NCBI GenBank assembly: GCA_019120235.1
Contig: DWVN01000068.1
Span: 1 to 16,148, forward strand
DNA: 16,148 bases
Origin: Dwaynesavagella gallinarum
Lineage (GTDB): Bacteria; Bacillota; Clostridia; Clostridiales; Clostridiaceae
Direction of reading: 5' to 3'
A program made the position numbers and the translations under genes. Shown here in pieces: positions 7,541 to 14,912 of this stretch (position 1 is the stretch's first letter; every line of letters starts with the position of its first letter). The notes below the pieces were generated by a model. The model searched no databases, was not told the DNA's origin, and saw only the letters and a program-made list of their open reading frames with translations.

Positions 7541-8512
7541 ATGTTATATAGTAAGTTTAATAGTAAATTTATTCTTTCTCCAATGGCAGGAGTTAATAAT
7601 ATTGCTTTTCGTGAAATGTGTGGAAAATTTCATGATGGTATTAATTTTACAGAGATGGTTAGTTCTACGGCATTTTTTTTTAAAAGTGAGAAAACTGAAA
7701 AAATATTTGAAAAGGGAGATGATGAGAAAGAAGTTGGGGTTCAGATTTTTGGAAGCAATGTAGAGCATTTAGTTTATACAGCTAAAGTTATTTCAGAACT
7801 TGATTATGTTAGTATACTTGATATAAATATGGGTTGTCCTGCTTCAAAAATAATAAAAAATGGAGATGGATCAGCCTTAACTCTTGATTTAAATAAAGTT
7901 GATGAGATAACTTATGAAGTAAGGAAAGTTGTAAATAAACCTTTTTCTGTTAAAATAAGAATTGGTTATTATGAAAATGTTATAAATTGTTTTGATGTTA
8001 TAAAAATTCTTGAGAAAAATGGAGTGGATTTTATAACAATACATGGAAGATTTGCAAAACAAATGTATAAAGGAAATTCAAATTGGGATGTAATAAAAGA
8101 AGCCAGAACTTTAGTTAAAACTCCAATTATTGCAAATGGAGATATTTTTGATTATGATGATGGATTTAAAATTTTAGAGCATACAGGGTGTAGTTTTGGA
8201 GCTGTTGCTCGTGGAGCGCAAGGTAGACCTTGGATTTTTGAAGATTTAAATTTGTATTTAGAAGCTAAGAGAGAAAATAAAGAGTACATACCAAAAGAGA
8301 GAAGTCATAAGTTTGTTGTTGAAAATTTAATAGAGCATTATAAAAAGGCTTTAAAGTATGATGAAGAAAAAAAGTGCGTTTTAGAAATGAGAAAGCATGT
8401 TGGGTGGTATTTAAAGGGATTAAATAATTGTATGGATTTAAAAAAGAAAATATACACTATGTTAGATGTACAAGAAATTTTAAATTTGTTAGAAGAATAT
8501 AAAAATGCATAA
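7541..8512 (+). CDS. dusB: tRNA-dihydrouridine synthase (DusB-like)
   Basis: An FMN-dependent TIM-barrel enzyme that reduces specific uridines in tRNA to dihydrouridine. The 323-residue length fits DusB. Motifs in order: FILSPMAGVNN (10-20), which lines the FMN site; INMGCPASKI (95-104) with the catalytic acid C99; GDGSAL (108-113); VKIRIGY (137-143); ITIHGR (165-170) with H168; and IIANGDI (196-202) followed by GAVARGAQGRPWIF (220-233), the phosphate-binding end of the barrel. A helical tRNA-binding tail follows. The start is ATG at 7541 with AAAGGAGA eight bases upstream. It lies between ftsH and greA, a common clostridial position. I see no strong promoter of its own, so read-through from ftsH is likely. 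Assignment to the B subgroup is by context and length. Confidence 0.93.
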   Translation: MLYSKFNSKFILSPMAGVNNIAFREMCGKFHDGINFTEMVSSTAFFFKSEKTEKIFEKGDDEKEVGVQIFGSNVEHLVYTAKVISELDYVSILDINMGCPASKIIKNGDGSALTLDLNKVDEITYEVRKVVNKPFSVKIRIGYYENVINCFDVIKILEKNGVDFITIHGRFAKQMYKGNSNWDVIKEARTLVKTPIIANGDIFDYDDGFKILEHTGCSFGAVARGAQGRPWIFEDLNLYLEAKRENKEYIPKERSHKFVVENLIEHYKKALKYDEEKKCVLEMRKHVGWYLKGLNNCMDLKKKIYTMLDVQEILNLLEEYKNA

Positions 8513-8534
8513 TTTATATTTTAAAATTATTACA

Positions 8535-8563
8535 TTGACATATAAAAATGTGTATTTTATAAT
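8535..8563 (+). promoter_or_regulatory. Perfect consensus sigma-A promoter of greA-lysS
   Basis: TTGACA (8535-8540), a 17-bp spacer and TATAAT (8558-8563) match the vegetative consensus at every position. Transcription should start near 8570, leaving a leader of about 47 bases before greA. An inverted repeat, TATAAAA (8541-8547) with TTTTATA (8555-8561), lies in the spacer and overlaps the -10 box, and could be an operator. Confidence 0.93.
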
Positions 8564-8616
8564 TGTCTAATAGTTTTTTTGTTAGTAATTTTTTATTAAA
8601 GGAGAAGAGATTTTTT

Positions 8617-9096
8617 ATGAGTGAAAAAAAATATTTAATTACTAATGATGGGTTGCGCAAATTAGAAGAAGAACTTGAGTATTTAAAAACGGTTAAGAGA
8701 AAAGAAGTAACTGAAAAAATAAAAGTAGCTAGAGGATATGGAGATTTAAGTGAAAACTCTGAATATGATGAAGCTAAAAATGAACAGGCTTTTTTAGAAG
8801 GAAGAATTGCTGAAATTGAAAATAAATTAAAAAACGTTGAGTTAATAGATGAGAATGAAATTTCTACAGATGTTGTTTCAATTGGTTCTATAGTTACTCT
8901 TTATGATTTTGAATTTGATGAAGAGGTTACATATACTATAGTTGGATCTGCTGAAGCTGATACTTTTGAAAATAAAATTTCAAATGAATCTCCTGTTGGT
9001 TCTGAACTTATAGGTAAAAAAATTGATGATGAATTTGTAGTTAATACTCCTGGTGGTAATTGTAAATATAAGATTGTTAACATAGAGAGAAAATAG
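8617..9096 (+). CDS. greA: Transcript cleavage/elongation factor GreA
   Basis: GreA enters the RNA polymerase secondary channel and stimulates cleavage of backtracked RNA. From ATG 8617 the protein is 159 residues, the family norm. Residues 1-75 form the antiparallel coiled coil, with the acidic tip GDLSENSEYDEAK (42-54; D43 and E46 are the expected Mg-coordinating pair). The C-terminal FKBP-like domain ends in the typical SPVGSELIGKKIDDEF and TPGG stretches. A longer frame opens with TTG at 8563, but that codon overlaps the last base of the -10 box and would not be transcribed. AAAGGAG (8598-8604) is correctly placed for ATG 8617. lysS follows after 22 bp with its own AAGGAG, so the two are cotranscribed. 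Confidence 0.97.
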   Translation: MSEKKYLITNDGLRKLEEELEYLKTVKRKEVTEKIKVARGYGDLSENSEYDEAKNEQAFLEGRIAEIENKLKNVELIDENEISTDVVSIGSIVTLYDFEFDEEVTYTIVGSAEADTFENKISNESPVGSELIGKKIDDEFVVNTPGGNCKYKIVNIERK

Positions 9097-9118
9097 AAAT
9101 TTTTAAGGAGAATAGTTT

Positions 9119-10606
9119 ATGGAATTAAATGAAAATTTGGAGCAATTTAATGATCAAGAAAGAGTGCGTAGAAAAAAATTATATGATCTTCAAAAGCAGA
9201 ATAAAGATCCATTTGATGTTTATAAAGTTGATATAACAAATTATTCTAAGGATATAATTGATAATTTTGAAAGTTTTGAAGGAAAAGTTGTTAAATTAGC
9301 TGGAAGAATAATGACTAAAAGAGGACAAGGAAAAGCAGGATTTATAACTATTCAAGATTATAAAGGTCAAATTCAAATTTTTGCTAAAATTGATATTTTA
9401 GGAAAAGATACCCTTGAGGAAGTGTTTTCTTATGACATAGGGGATATTGTACATGTTGAAGGGGAAGTTTTTAAAACAAAAGTTGGGGAAGTTACAATTA
9501 GAGTTTTAAAAATTGAAATGATTTGTAAATCTTTAAGAGTTTTACCTGAGAAGTTTCACGGTATGACTGATCCTGATTTAAGGTATAGACATAGAGAAAT
9601 TGATATTATAATGAACAAAGATGTTAAAGAAACTTTTATAAAGAGAAGTAAAATAATATCTGAGATAAGAAGATTTTTAGATGATAGAGGATTTTTGGAA
9701 ACTGAAACACCAGTTCTTTCTTTAATTGCTGGAGGAGCTGCAGCTCGTCCATTTATAACTCATCACAATGCATTAAATACAGATATGTATTTAAGAATTG
9801 CAACAGAGCTTTATTTAAAGAGGTTAATTATTGCTGGTTTTGATAAGGTTTATGAAATAGGTAAAAACTTCAGAAATGAAGGAATTGATATAAAACATAA
9901 TCCTGAGTTTACAATGATTGAAATATATGAAGCATATTCAGATTATAACGACATGATGGAGCTAACTGAAAATATGATAGCTCATGTTTGTGAAAAAGTT
10001 TGTGGAACAACTAAAATTTCTTATCAAGGAACTGAACTTGACTTTACTCCTCCTTGGAGAAGAGTTTCTATGCTCGATCTTGTGAAAGAACATGCAGGAG
10101 TTGATTTTTCAACTTTAACAGATGAAACTTCAAGAGAAATTGCAAAAGAGCATCATTTAGAGTTTAAAAAGCCACTTGATAAATGTACAAAAGGGGAAGT
10201 ATTAAATGCTATGTTTGAAAAATATGCAGAAGATAAATTAATACAACCAACTTTTGTTATTGATTATCCTGTGGAAATTTCTCCTTTAACTAAAAAGAAA
10301 AGAGGAAATGAAGAATTTACCGAGAGATTTGAAGGATTTATTTTTGGACGTGAGGTGTGTAACTCTTACTCAGAACTTAATGATCCTATAATTCAAAGGG
10401 AGAGATTTTCAAAACAAGAATCAGATAGAGAGCTTGGAGATGATGAAGCATATTCAATTGATGAAGATTTTATGTATGCGCTTGAGTATGGTATGCCTCC
10501 AACTGGTGGACTTGGAATTGGTGTGGATAGAATTATAATGTTTTTAACTGATACATATTCAATAAGAGATGTTATATTATTCCCTACAATGAAAATGAAA
10601 AATTAG
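9119..10606 (+). CDS. lysS: Lysyl-tRNA synthetase, class II
   Basis: It charges tRNA-Lys with lysine in the cytosol. The protein has 495 residues, the usual size. The N-terminal OB-fold anticodon-binding domain covers about 55-150 (VKLAGRIMTKRGQGKAGF, then QDYKGQIQIF). The catalytic domain shows motif 1 around GFLETETPVL (191-200), the amino-acid site stretch IAGGAAARPF (203-212), motif 2 FRNEGIDIKHNPEFTMIE (251-268) and motif 3 GLGIGVDRIIMFLT (464-477). The start ATG at 9119 follows TTAAGGAG (9103-9110). It is second in the greA-lysS operon and is closed by a terminator one base after its stop. No leader resembling a T-box was seen. Confidence 0.98.
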   Translation: MELNENLEQFNDQERVRRKKLYDLQKQNKDPFDVYKVDITNYSKDIIDNFESFEGKVVKLAGRIMTKRGQGKAGFITIQDYKGQIQIFAKIDILGKDTLEEVFSYDIGDIVHVEGEVFKTKVGEVTIRVLKIEMICKSLRVLPEKFHGMTDPDLRYRHREIDIIMNKDVKETFIKRSKIISEIRRFLDDRGFLETETPVLSLIAGGAAARPFITHHNALNTDMYLRIATELYLKRLIIAGFDKVYEIGKNFRNEGIDIKHNPEFTMIEIYEAYSDYNDMMELTENMIAHVCEKVCGTTKISYQGTELDFTPPWRRVSMLDLVKEHAGVDFSTLTDETSREIAKEHHLEFKKPLDKCTKGEVLNAMFEKYAEDKLIQPTFVIDYPVEISPLTKKKRGNEEFTERFEGFIFGREVCNSYSELNDPIIQRERFSKQESDRELGDDEAYSIDEDFMYALEYGMPPTGGLGIGVDRIIMFLTDTYSIRDVILFPTMKMKN

Positions 10607-10639
10607 AGAGTAGAGAGTTTATCTACTCTTTATTTTTTT
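10607..10639 (+). terminator. Rho-independent terminator after lysS
   Basis: An 8-bp stem AGAGTAGA (10607-10614) with TCTACTCT (10622-10629) closes a seven-base loop and is followed by TTATTTTTTT. It begins directly after the lysS TAG. Confidence 0.88.
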
Positions 10640-10718
10640 GTTTAAAATACTTAAAATAAACACATACTAATGAGAGTTTTTGTATTTAGAAATGTTTATT
10701 TTATGAGGTTATTTAAAA

Positions 10719-11816
10719 ATGAAAAAATGCATGTGTTGCTCTAAAGAAACAGATGTTTATGTTGTTAGAACAGATTCAAATAATGAAGATTTAATACTTT
10801 GTAGTGAATGTGAATCTTTATTTTTTAATGAATTTGTTGATATTCAGATGGAAATTATATTGCCAGATGAAATAAAGAGAGAATTAGATAAAAAAGTTAT
10901 AGGTCAAGAGTATGCTAAGAGAATTTTATCTTTTGAAATATATAAGCATATTTTAAGAATTAAAAATTCTAATTTTATAAAGCTAAATAAAGGCAACATA
11001 ATGCTTATTGGTCCTAGTGGAAGTGGTAAAACACTTTTAATAAAAACATTATGTGATATAGTGAAACTTCCATTTATTGAGATAGATATTACGTCATATA
11101 CTCAAGTTGGATATGTTGGGCTTAATGTATCAGATATAATTAAAAATCTTTTAAAAGAAGCAAATGGGGATGCAAAACTTGCAGAGTTTGGTATTGTATT
11201 TATAGATGAAATAGATAAAATATCTAAAAGAACATCAAGTGGTGATTCAAAAGATGTATCAGGAGAAGGGGTTCAACAAAATCTTTTGAAAATGCTAGAA
11301 GGAACCATTGTTAGAATACAAAATGAAGATAATGAAACAATTGAAATTGATACTAAAAATATATTGTTTATAGGTGGAGGAGCTTTTACAGGTATTGAAG
11401 AGTATATAGAAAGAAGAATTAAGCAAAAGAGGTTTGGGTTTAAAGAAGAGGAAAGTTCTTCTAATAAAAATATGGAAAAAGATAATTTAAGGAAATATAT
11501 AAAAATTGATGATGTTATTAATTATGGTATTTTAACTGAATTTATTGGAAGGTTTCCACTTATAGTATCTCTTAATTCTTTAAATAAAGAAGAATTAAAA
11601 AAAATTGCTAAGATAGAAATAGAGAGAGAAATTACAAATTATTTTAGTTTAATGGGAAAAAGTGTAAAAGTTAATGAAAAAAGTATTGAATCTATTGTTT
11701 CTAAATGTGTAAACCATCCGTTAGGGGCAAGAGCTATAAGAACAAATATTCATGATATGTTTAAAGATAGTTTGTATGAATTTGTTATGAAAGATGAAAA
11801 AGAAATAGAAATTTAA
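10719..11816 (+). CDS. Short divergent ClpX-like AAA+ ATPase
   Basis: A 365-residue member of the ClpX family, against roughly 410-430 for housekeeping ClpX. The N-terminal zinc domain is kept: C4 and C7 (plus an extra C6), then C28 and C31. AAA+ features are Walker A GPSGSGKT (98-105), pore-1 loop GYVG (131-134), Walker B IVFIDEID (159-166), the DVSGEGVQQ segment (179-187), arginine finger R278 in EFIGRFP, and sensor-2 GAR (336-338). It should therefore form an active hexameric unfoldase. Two differences stand out. The stretch after EGT is only 14 residues long (195-210) and has no RKH substrate loop. The ClpP-docking tripeptide, IGF in E. coli ClpX, reads FGF (239-241). The linker after the zinc domain and the C-terminus are also short. 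No ClpP gene is nearby. It could be a paralogue or a divergent sole ClpX. The start is ATG 10719, with a weak GAGG (10704-10707) upstream. Confidence 0.85.
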   Translation: MKKCMCCSKETDVYVVRTDSNNEDLILCSECESLFFNEFVDIQMEIILPDEIKRELDKKVIGQEYAKRILSFEIYKHILRIKNSNFIKLNKGNIMLIGPSGSGKTLLIKTLCDIVKLPFIEIDITSYTQVGYVGLNVSDIIKNLLKEANGDAKLAEFGIVFIDEIDKISKRTSSGDSKDVSGEGVQQNLLKMLEGTIVRIQNEDNETIEIDTKNILFIGGGAFTGIEEYIERRIKQKRFGFKEEESSSNKNMEKDNLRKYIKIDDVINYGILTEFIGRFPLIVSLNSLNKEELKKIAKIEIEREITNYFSLMGKSVKVNEKSIESIVSKCVNHPLGARAIRTNIHDMFKDSLYEFVMKDEKEIEI

Positions 11817-11848
11817 AAAACTTTAGCTTTTAGCTAAAGTTTTATTTA
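11817..11848 (+). terminator. Rho-independent terminator after the clpX-like gene
   Basis: Arms AAAACTTTAGCT (11817-11828) and AGCTAAAGTTTT (11832-11843) pair over 12 bp around TTT, followed by ATTTAT. It begins directly after the stop codon. The symmetrical A and T runs mean it could also work in reverse. Confidence 0.85.
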
Positions 11849-11856
11849 TATATTTT

Positions 11857-11872
11857 TATAATTTGATATAAT
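11857..11872 (+). promoter_or_regulatory. Possible tandem -10 boxes of glyS
   Basis: Two perfect TATAAT hexamers lie at 11857-11862 and 11867-11872, ending 33 bp before the glyS ATG. No convincing -35 box is found at 16-18 bp. The space from the previous terminator to the gene is too short for a T-box leader, so a T-box is unlikely. Confidence 0.4.
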
Positions 11873-11895
11873 AAAACAATATGTTTTATGTTTTT

Positions 11896-11901
11896 GGAGG
11901 G
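11896..11901 (+). promoter_or_regulatory. glyS ribosome binding site that fixes the start
   Basis: GGAGGG lies four bases before ATG 11906. An in-frame ATG at 11888 is upstream of this site and overlaps the leader, and the next in-frame ATG at 11918 is too far away. ATG 11906 is therefore the likely start. Confidence 0.8.
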
Positions 11902-11905
11902 AATT

Positions 11906-13291
11906 ATGAAAGTTTCAATGGATAAAATTCTTTCTCTTTGTAAAAATAGAGGATTTATATTTCAAGGTTCTGAGATTTATGGAGGATTGGCAAATTCTTG
12001 GGATTATGGTCCTTTGGGAGTTGAACTTAAAAATAACATAAAAAAAGCTTGGTGGAAAAAATTTGTTCAAGAAAGTACATATAATGTTGGAATTGATTCT
12101 GCAATTTTAATGAATAGGGAAGTTTGGGAAGCTTCTGGTCATGTTGGAGGATTTTCAGACCCTCTTATGGATTGTAAAGAATGTAAAAGTAGGTTTAGAG
12201 CTGATAAAATTATAGAAGATTATTTTTTATCAAAAGGAAAAGAATTAACAGGAATTGATGGGTATTCTAAGGAAGAGTTAAAAGAAATAATTGAAAGTGA
12301 AAATATAGTTTGTCCTAAATGTGGAGAAATGAATTATACAGACATTAGAAGATTTAATTTAATGTTTAAAACATTTCAAGGAGTAACTGAGGATAATAAA
12401 GCAGAAATTTATTTACGTCCTGAAACAGCGCAAGGGATATTTGTAAATTTTAAAAATGTTTTAAGAAGTTCTAGGAAAAAAATTCCCTTTGGAATTGCGC
12501 AAATTGGAAAAAGTTTTAGAAATGAAATTACACCAGGAAATTTTATATTTAGAACTAGAGAATTTGAGCAAATGGAACTTGAGTTTTTCTGTAAACCAGG
12601 GGAAGATATAAGTTGGTTTGAGTACTGGAAAAATTATTGTTTGAAATTTTTAAATGATTTAGGAATTTGTAATGAAAATTTAAGAGTTAGAGATCATTCA
12701 AAAGATGAATTATCTTTTTATTCCAATGCTACAAGTGATATTGAATTTAAATTTCCTTTTGGATTTGGAGAACTTTGGGGAATTGCAGATAGAACAGATT
12801 ATGACTTAAAAGCACATATGAATCATTCAGGTCAAGAACTTGTATATTTTGATCAAGAAAGTAATGAAAAATATGTTCCGTATTGTATTGAACCTTCTTT
12901 AGGTGTTGATAGATTGTTACTTGCTTTATTATGTAATGGATATGAGGAAGAGAAAATAGGTGAGGATGATACGCGTGTAGTTTTGAAACTTCATCCATTT
13001 ATTTCCCCTGTTAAAGTTGGAGTGTTTCCTTTATCTAAAAAACTTTCTGATGAAGCATTTAAAGTGTATGAAATGCTTTCTAAATATTATAATTGTGAAT
13101 ATGATGAATCAGGAGCCATTGGACGTAGGTATAGACGTCAAGATGAAATAGGAACTCCTTATTGTGTAACTATTGATTTTGATACAATAAACGATGAAAG
13201 TGTAACTGTTAGAGATAGAGATACTATGGAGCAAACTAGAGTTAAAATACAGGAACTTTATAATTATTTGAGCAATAAGTTTGAATTTTAA
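11906..13291 (+). CDS. glyS: Glycyl-tRNA synthetase, single-chain (alpha2) type
   Basis: It charges tRNA-Gly. From ATG 11906 the protein is 461 residues, matching the single-chain, eukaryote-like GlyRS of many clostridia rather than the two-subunit glyQ/glyS enzyme. The N-terminus GSEIYGGLANSWDYGPLG (21-38) is the family signature. Two CxxC pairs, C90/C93 and C136/C139, probably bind zinc in the insertion. RPETAQGIFVNF (171-182) and motif 2 around GKSFRNE...RTREFEQMELE (201-226) form the active site. FGELWGIADRTDYDL (287-301) is the glycine and tRNA pocket. Motif 3 is EPSLGVDRLL (329-338). The anticodon-binding domain covers about 366-461. It appears monocistronic, between two hairpins and convergent with murD. 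The symbol glyQS is also used for this form. Confidence 0.96.
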   Translation: MKVSMDKILSLCKNRGFIFQGSEIYGGLANSWDYGPLGVELKNNIKKAWWKKFVQESTYNVGIDSAILMNREVWEASGHVGGFSDPLMDCKECKSRFRADKIIEDYFLSKGKELTGIDGYSKEELKEIIESENIVCPKCGEMNYTDIRRFNLMFKTFQGVTEDNKAEIYLRPETAQGIFVNFKNVLRSSRKKIPFGIAQIGKSFRNEITPGNFIFRTREFEQMELEFFCKPGEDISWFEYWKNYCLKFLNDLGICNENLRVRDHSKDELSFYSNATSDIEFKFPFGFGELWGIADRTDYDLKAHMNHSGQELVYFDQESNEKYVPYCIEPSLGVDRLLLALLCNGYEEEKIGEDDTRVVLKLHPFISPVKVGVFPLSKKLSDEAFKVYEMLSKYYNCEYDESGAIGRRYRRQDEIGTPYCVTIDFDTINDESVTVRDRDTMEQTRVKIQELYNYLSNKFEF

Positions 13292-13294
13292 TAA

Positions 13295-13324
13295 AAAAGC
13301 TAGTAATTTTAATTACTAGCTTTT
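13295..13324. terminator. Shared bidirectional terminator of glyS and murD
   Basis: Arms 13295-13308 and 13311-13324 pair over 14 bp with two central bases (the real loop is larger). Flanking runs give TTTTATT on the plus strand and TTTTTTATT on the minus strand. The murD stop codon is in the middle of the hairpin and the right arm encodes the last murD codons. Confidence 0.88.
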
Positions 13325-14700
13325 ATTGATTTTACAATGTTTTTAAAAGTATCTCCTCTATCTTCAAAATTTTTAAACATATCAAAACTTGCTGATGCTG
13401 GAGAAAGTAAAATTATATCATTTTCTTTAGCGTTATTATATGCATGAAAAATTAAATCTTTAAAATCATCAAAAATTAGTATTTCAATATCTGAAGTGTA
13501 TTTTTTAAATACATCATATATTTTTTGTTTAGTTGAACCTATAAGATAGAGTTTTTTAATTTTGTTTACTCCATTTATTAAAGGAGTGTAAGATATATTT
13601 TTATCATATCCACCAGCTATTAAAATAACTTTTCTATCGAAACATGAAAGAGTTGCTAGAGTTCTAGTTGGACTTGACGCAATTGAATCGTTATAAAAGT
13701 GTATGTTATTTATTGTATCAACAAATTCATTTCTATGTTTAACTCCTGAGAAGTTTTTAGCAAATTCTTTAATTGTAGAAGAAGAAACTTCCGGAATTGT
13801 TGCAAGTATTGCAGCAGCAAAATTTGATAAATTATGTTCACCTTTAATTTTCATATCATTTTTTGAAAATAATCTTTGATTTAGTACATAAAGTTCATTA
13901 TCTTTTAAATAAGCTCCATTTTCAATTATTTCATAAGGAACATTTTTTTTAAGTGAAAATTTTCTAATTCTACTTTTGATTTCATTTTCAAAAGATTTTG
14001 TATTTTCGCAATCGTCATTTAAAATAGTAGTATTACTTTCATTTTGAAACTTAAATATATTTTTTTTACATTCAATATATTCATTCATGTCTTTATGGTA
14101 ATCTAAATGATTTGGAGAAATATTTGTTATTATGGATACATCAGGTGAAACAGTTGTATTCATAAGTTGAAAGCTTGAAAGTTCTAAAACAACTTTGTGG
14201 TCTTCATTCATTTGTTCAATTTTTTCAAATAAAGGAATTCCAATATTTCCGCCAAGCCATGTTTTATATCCAGATATTTTAAAAAGATTATATAAAATGG
14301 TCGTAGTTGTTGTTTTACCATCACTACCTGTAACTCCATAAATTTTTGAAGGGCAATATTTTAAAAGTTCTTCTATTTCTGAAGTTATTATGCAACCATT
14401 TTTTTTTGCATTTTCAAATTCATAAATATCAGGTCTAATTGAAGGTGTTTTAAAAATATAATCAAAGTTATTAATGTAATTTAAATAATTTTTTCCAAAT
14501 ACAAATTTAATATTGAGTTTATTAAAGTTTTTAATTTCATAATTGGTAAATTCTTCAATATTTTTTTTATCGAATAAAGTAATTTTACAACCAAATTTTA
14601 GCAAAAAATTTATTAAAGGGGTATTGCTAATACCTAGTCCAACAATTGCTACGTGTTTATTTTTTATATTGGCTTTAAAATCTTTAAAATTCTGTTTCAT
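13309..14700 (-). CDS. murD: UDP-N-acetylmuramoyl-L-alanine--D-glutamate ligase
   Basis: A cytosolic Mur ligase that adds D-glutamate to UDP-MurNAc-L-Ala using ATP. The 463-residue length is normal. The N-terminal Rossmann-type UDP domain starts with VAIVGLGIS (17-25). The central ATPase domain has the P-loop GVTGSDGKTTT (122-132), LELSSFQL (172-179), NISPNHLDYH (193-202) and a lysine in ECKK (210-213) at the position carbamylated in other Mur ligases. The C-terminal domain includes HRNEFV and NDSIASSPTRT, the clostridial counterpart of the NDSKATN stretch in E. coli. The start is ATG 14700-14698, with GGAGG five bases upstream (14709-14705 on this strand). It stands outside the usual dcw cluster, next to the integrase. 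Confidence 0.96.
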   Translation of the reverse strand: MKQNFKDFKANIKNKHVAIVGLGISNTPLINFLLKFGCKITLFDKKNIEEFTNYEIKNFNKLNIKFVFGKNYLNYINNFDYIFKTPSIRPDIYEFENAKKNGCIITSEIEELLKYCPSKIYGVTGSDGKTTTTTILYNLFKISGYKTWLGGNIGIPLFEKIEQMNEDHKVVLELSSFQLMNTTVSPDVSIITNISPNHLDYHKDMNEYIECKKNIFKFQNESNTTILNDDCENTKSFENEIKSRIRKFSLKKNVPYEIIENGAYLKDNELYVLNQRLFSKNDMKIKGEHNLSNFAAAILATIPEVSSSTIKEFAKNFSGVKHRNEFVDTINNIHFYNDSIASSPTRTLATLSCFDRKVILIAGGYDKNISYTPLINGVNKIKKLYLIGSTKQKIYDVFKKYTSDIEILIFDDFKDLIFHAYNNAKENDIILLSPASASFDMFKNFEDRGDTFKNIVKSIKASN

Positions 14701-14735
14701 AGTTCCTCCAGTATAGTGATGCCAATGATAACGAT

Positions 14736-14765
14736 ATTATATTATATTTAAGTACAACTGTACAA
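14736..14765 (-). promoter_or_regulatory. Probable murD promoter
   Basis: On the minus strand TTGTAC (14765-14760) is followed after 18 bp by TATAAT (14741-14736). A second overlapping TATAAT is at 14746-14741. TTGTAC occurs twice eight bases apart, giving GTAC-N4-GTAC (14752-14763), a short palindrome over the -35 region that could be a protein site. The leader is about 30 bases. Confidence 0.6.
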
Positions 14766-14822
14766 GTAAGTTAAAATCAAGTGTGGAGATTTAAAACAAA
14801 TTATTATGATGAACTTAAATTT

Positions 14823-14894
14823 AAAAACAGAAAACTCATACCTGAAGTATAGTTAATATAAGCTTTGTAGGGTATTGTAAAGTTTTCTGTTTTT
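14823..14894. terminator. Large 72-nt hairpin with 44-nt loop, between murD and the integrase
   Basis: Perfect 14-bp arms (14823-14836 and 14881-14894) enclose 44 bases. A second pairing inside, ATACC (14838-14842) with GGTAT (14871-14875), makes the fold longer. A run of eleven or more T/A at the arm ends gives terminator tails on both strands. For the minus strand it would end the integrase transcript, 19 bases after its stop. The loop is much larger than in the other terminators here. The 212-bp gap between murD and the integrase otherwise holds only the murD promoter. Confidence 0.6.
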
Positions 14895-14912
14895 TTTGCT
14901 TGTGAAAAATTT

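Noticed and set aside
8563..8616. N-terminal extension of greA from TTG 8563
   Set aside because: The codon overlaps the -10 box of a perfect promoter, so it lies before the transcript start. ATG 8617 has a proper ribosome binding site and gives the normal GreA length.
10638..10668. Promoter for the clpX-like gene (TTGTTT with CATACT, or a sporulation sigma -10 resembling CATAC)
   Set aside because: Spacing of 19 bp and poor matches to sigma-A, and an incomplete match to sigma-E or sigma-K patterns. There is not enough to call.
11888..11905. Upstream ATG for glyS
   Set aside because: The GGAGGG site lies between this ATG and ATG 11906, and the family's conserved N-terminus starts after the second ATG.
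11844..11905. T-box leader before glyS
   Set aside because: There are only about 60 bases between the previous terminator and the gene, too few, and no T-box core sequence is visible.
14781..14852. Small plus-strand frame beginning GTG, reading VWRFKTNYYDELKFKN and ending in the hairpin loop
   Set aside because: It looks somewhat protein-like and might be the remnant of a gene, but it is only 23 codons, has no ribosome binding site and matches no family I recognise.
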